A DNA stretch of 6,871 bases from RGIG4608 sp045125655 (lineage in GTDB: Bacteria > Bacillota > Clostridia > Oscillospirales > CAG-272). Location of the stretch: positions 1-6,871 of the forward strand of contig JBGVNP010000198.1 in NCBI GenBank assembly GCA_045125655.1, written 5' to 3'. The notes beneath the pieces were generated by a model. The model saw nothing but the letters and a program-made list of their open reading frames with translations, was not told where the DNA came from and did not search any database. Positions 6,521-6,871 of this stretch are shown one piece after another (the stretch's first letter is position 1; the number at the start of each line of letters is the position of its first letter). The translations under genes and the position numbers were made by a program.

Positions 6521-6613
6521 TACTAATTTCAAAGCAAATCACAATAAGGATTATTCCGTTGTGAAAACATTTAGAGGGGGACATTAACATTGGTTAATGT
6601 CTCGTTCTTTTTT
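6521..6613 (+). ncRNA. tracrRNA of the type II-C CRISPR-Cas system
   Basis: This RNA would pair with the crRNA repeat and anchor the guide in Cas9. The anti-repeat (6521-6545) includes AATTTCAAAGCAAATCACAA and complements a Bacteroides-type repeat start. It is followed by AAGGATTATTCCGTTGTG (6546-6563), with the same AAGG...TCCGTT pattern as the nexus of known tracrRNAs. A 3' hairpin (6578-6603) and T-run end it, giving about 93 nt. It sits just upstream of cas9 on the opposite strand. CACAA (6540-6544) can also pair with TTGTG (6559-6563), so the free RNA may fold differently from the crRNA-bound form. The structure appears intact. The identification rests on layout and motif; no array in the window confirms the cognate repeat. 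Confidence 0.85.
6578..6613 (+). terminator. Rho-independent terminator ending the tracrRNA
   Basis: GACATTAAC (6580-6588) and GTTAATGTC (6593-6601) form a perfect 9-bp stem with an ATTG loop, extended outward by a G-U and a G-C pair to 6578/6603. Six T follow at 6608-6613. In the tracrRNA this doubles as the 3' stem-loop. Confidence 0.8.
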
Positions 6614-6623
6614 ATATATAATC

Positions 6624-6690
6624 AGGGCTACGGCGAAGATGTAGCCGCGCGGGGTGCGATAGGAGAGCATTACCGGGAGAGGAGGTCAAT
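6624..6690. other. GC-rich block of unknown nature
   Basis: About 65 bases with roughly 65% G+C stand out between the AT-rich tracrRNA terminator and the AT-rich rRNA terminator. GGCTAC (6626-6631) and GTAGCC (6641-6646) form a perfect 6-bp stem around a 9-base loop. On the - strand a 28-codon ORF runs 6670-6584 into the tracrRNA, but it has no sign of being a gene. It could be a structured RNA fragment or intergenic repeat. No function is recognised. Confidence 0.4.
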
Positions 6691-6699
6691 ACCATAAAT

Positions 6700-6728
6700 A
6701 AAAAAAGACACTCGATTGAGTGTCTTTT
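6700..6728 (-). terminator. rRNA operon terminator
   Basis: AAAAGACACTC (6703-6713) and GAGTGTCTTTT (6718-6728) form a perfect 11-bp stem with a GATT loop. On the - strand it is followed by seven T (A-run 6700-6706 on +, partly shared with the stem). It lies a few bases after the 5S rRNA 3' end, so it ends leftward rRNA transcription before the tracrRNA gene, which points the other way. Confidence 0.85.
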
Positions 6729-6735
6729 ATAAAAA

Positions 6736-6848
<113 letters not shown>

Positions 6849-6871
6849 ATCGGTGTTCGTCTTTGAACAAG

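Noticed and set aside
6584..6670. A 28-codon - strand ORF between the 5S rRNA and cas9.
   Set aside because: It runs through the tracrRNA terminator antisense, has no ribosome-binding signal, and is short enough to be chance.

Overview
The window looks like a piece of a Bacteroidales-type chromosome (Bacteroides, Prevotella or a relative). The pointers are the type II-C Cas9 and Cas1 sequence style, promoter boxes of the Bacteroidetes TAnnTTTG form, AT-rich starts without Shine-Dalgarno sequences, and the 5S rRNA sequence. Taxonomy below order level cannot be settled from the sequence.

Left part (1-2130, + strand): the tail of an unidentified small gene overlaps, by an ATGA junction, an intact gene for a phage terminase large subunit (674 residues). 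It is clearly richer in G+C than the CRISPR region. No portal or capsid gene follows it, so the packaging cluster stops abruptly, as in a prophage remnant or a recombination edge.

Middle (2131-2717): no convincing gene. It holds a strong 10-bp palindrome, a small promoter-plus-terminator unit on the - strand that could make an RNA of about 80 nt, two tandem copies of a roughly 120-bp repeat spaced 147 bp apart, and a rightward terminator hairpin touching the 3' end of a truncated cas1.

Right part (2718-6613): a type II-C CRISPR-Cas core. A complete cas9 (1158 residues, all expected catalytic residues present) overlaps by ATGA a cas1 that stops after 82 residues, before the whole catalytic domain. 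cas2 is absent. Divergent from cas9, on the + strand, lies a well-formed tracrRNA gene with promoter box, anti-repeat, nexus-like hairpin and terminator. No normal CRISPR array is present. The first 25 bp of each tandem repeat match the tracrRNA anti-repeat at 21 of 25 positions, and the repeats sit where the array would be expected.

Right edge (6614-6871): a GC-rich block of unknown nature, then the rRNA-operon terminator and a 5S rRNA gene on the - strand. The 23S gene presumably lies just outside.

Reading as a whole: effector (Cas9) and guide cofactor (tracrRNA) look functional, whereas adaptation (Cas1/Cas2) is destroyed and the array is missing or reduced to diverged relics. The system would have to use guides made elsewhere, have another role, or be decaying.
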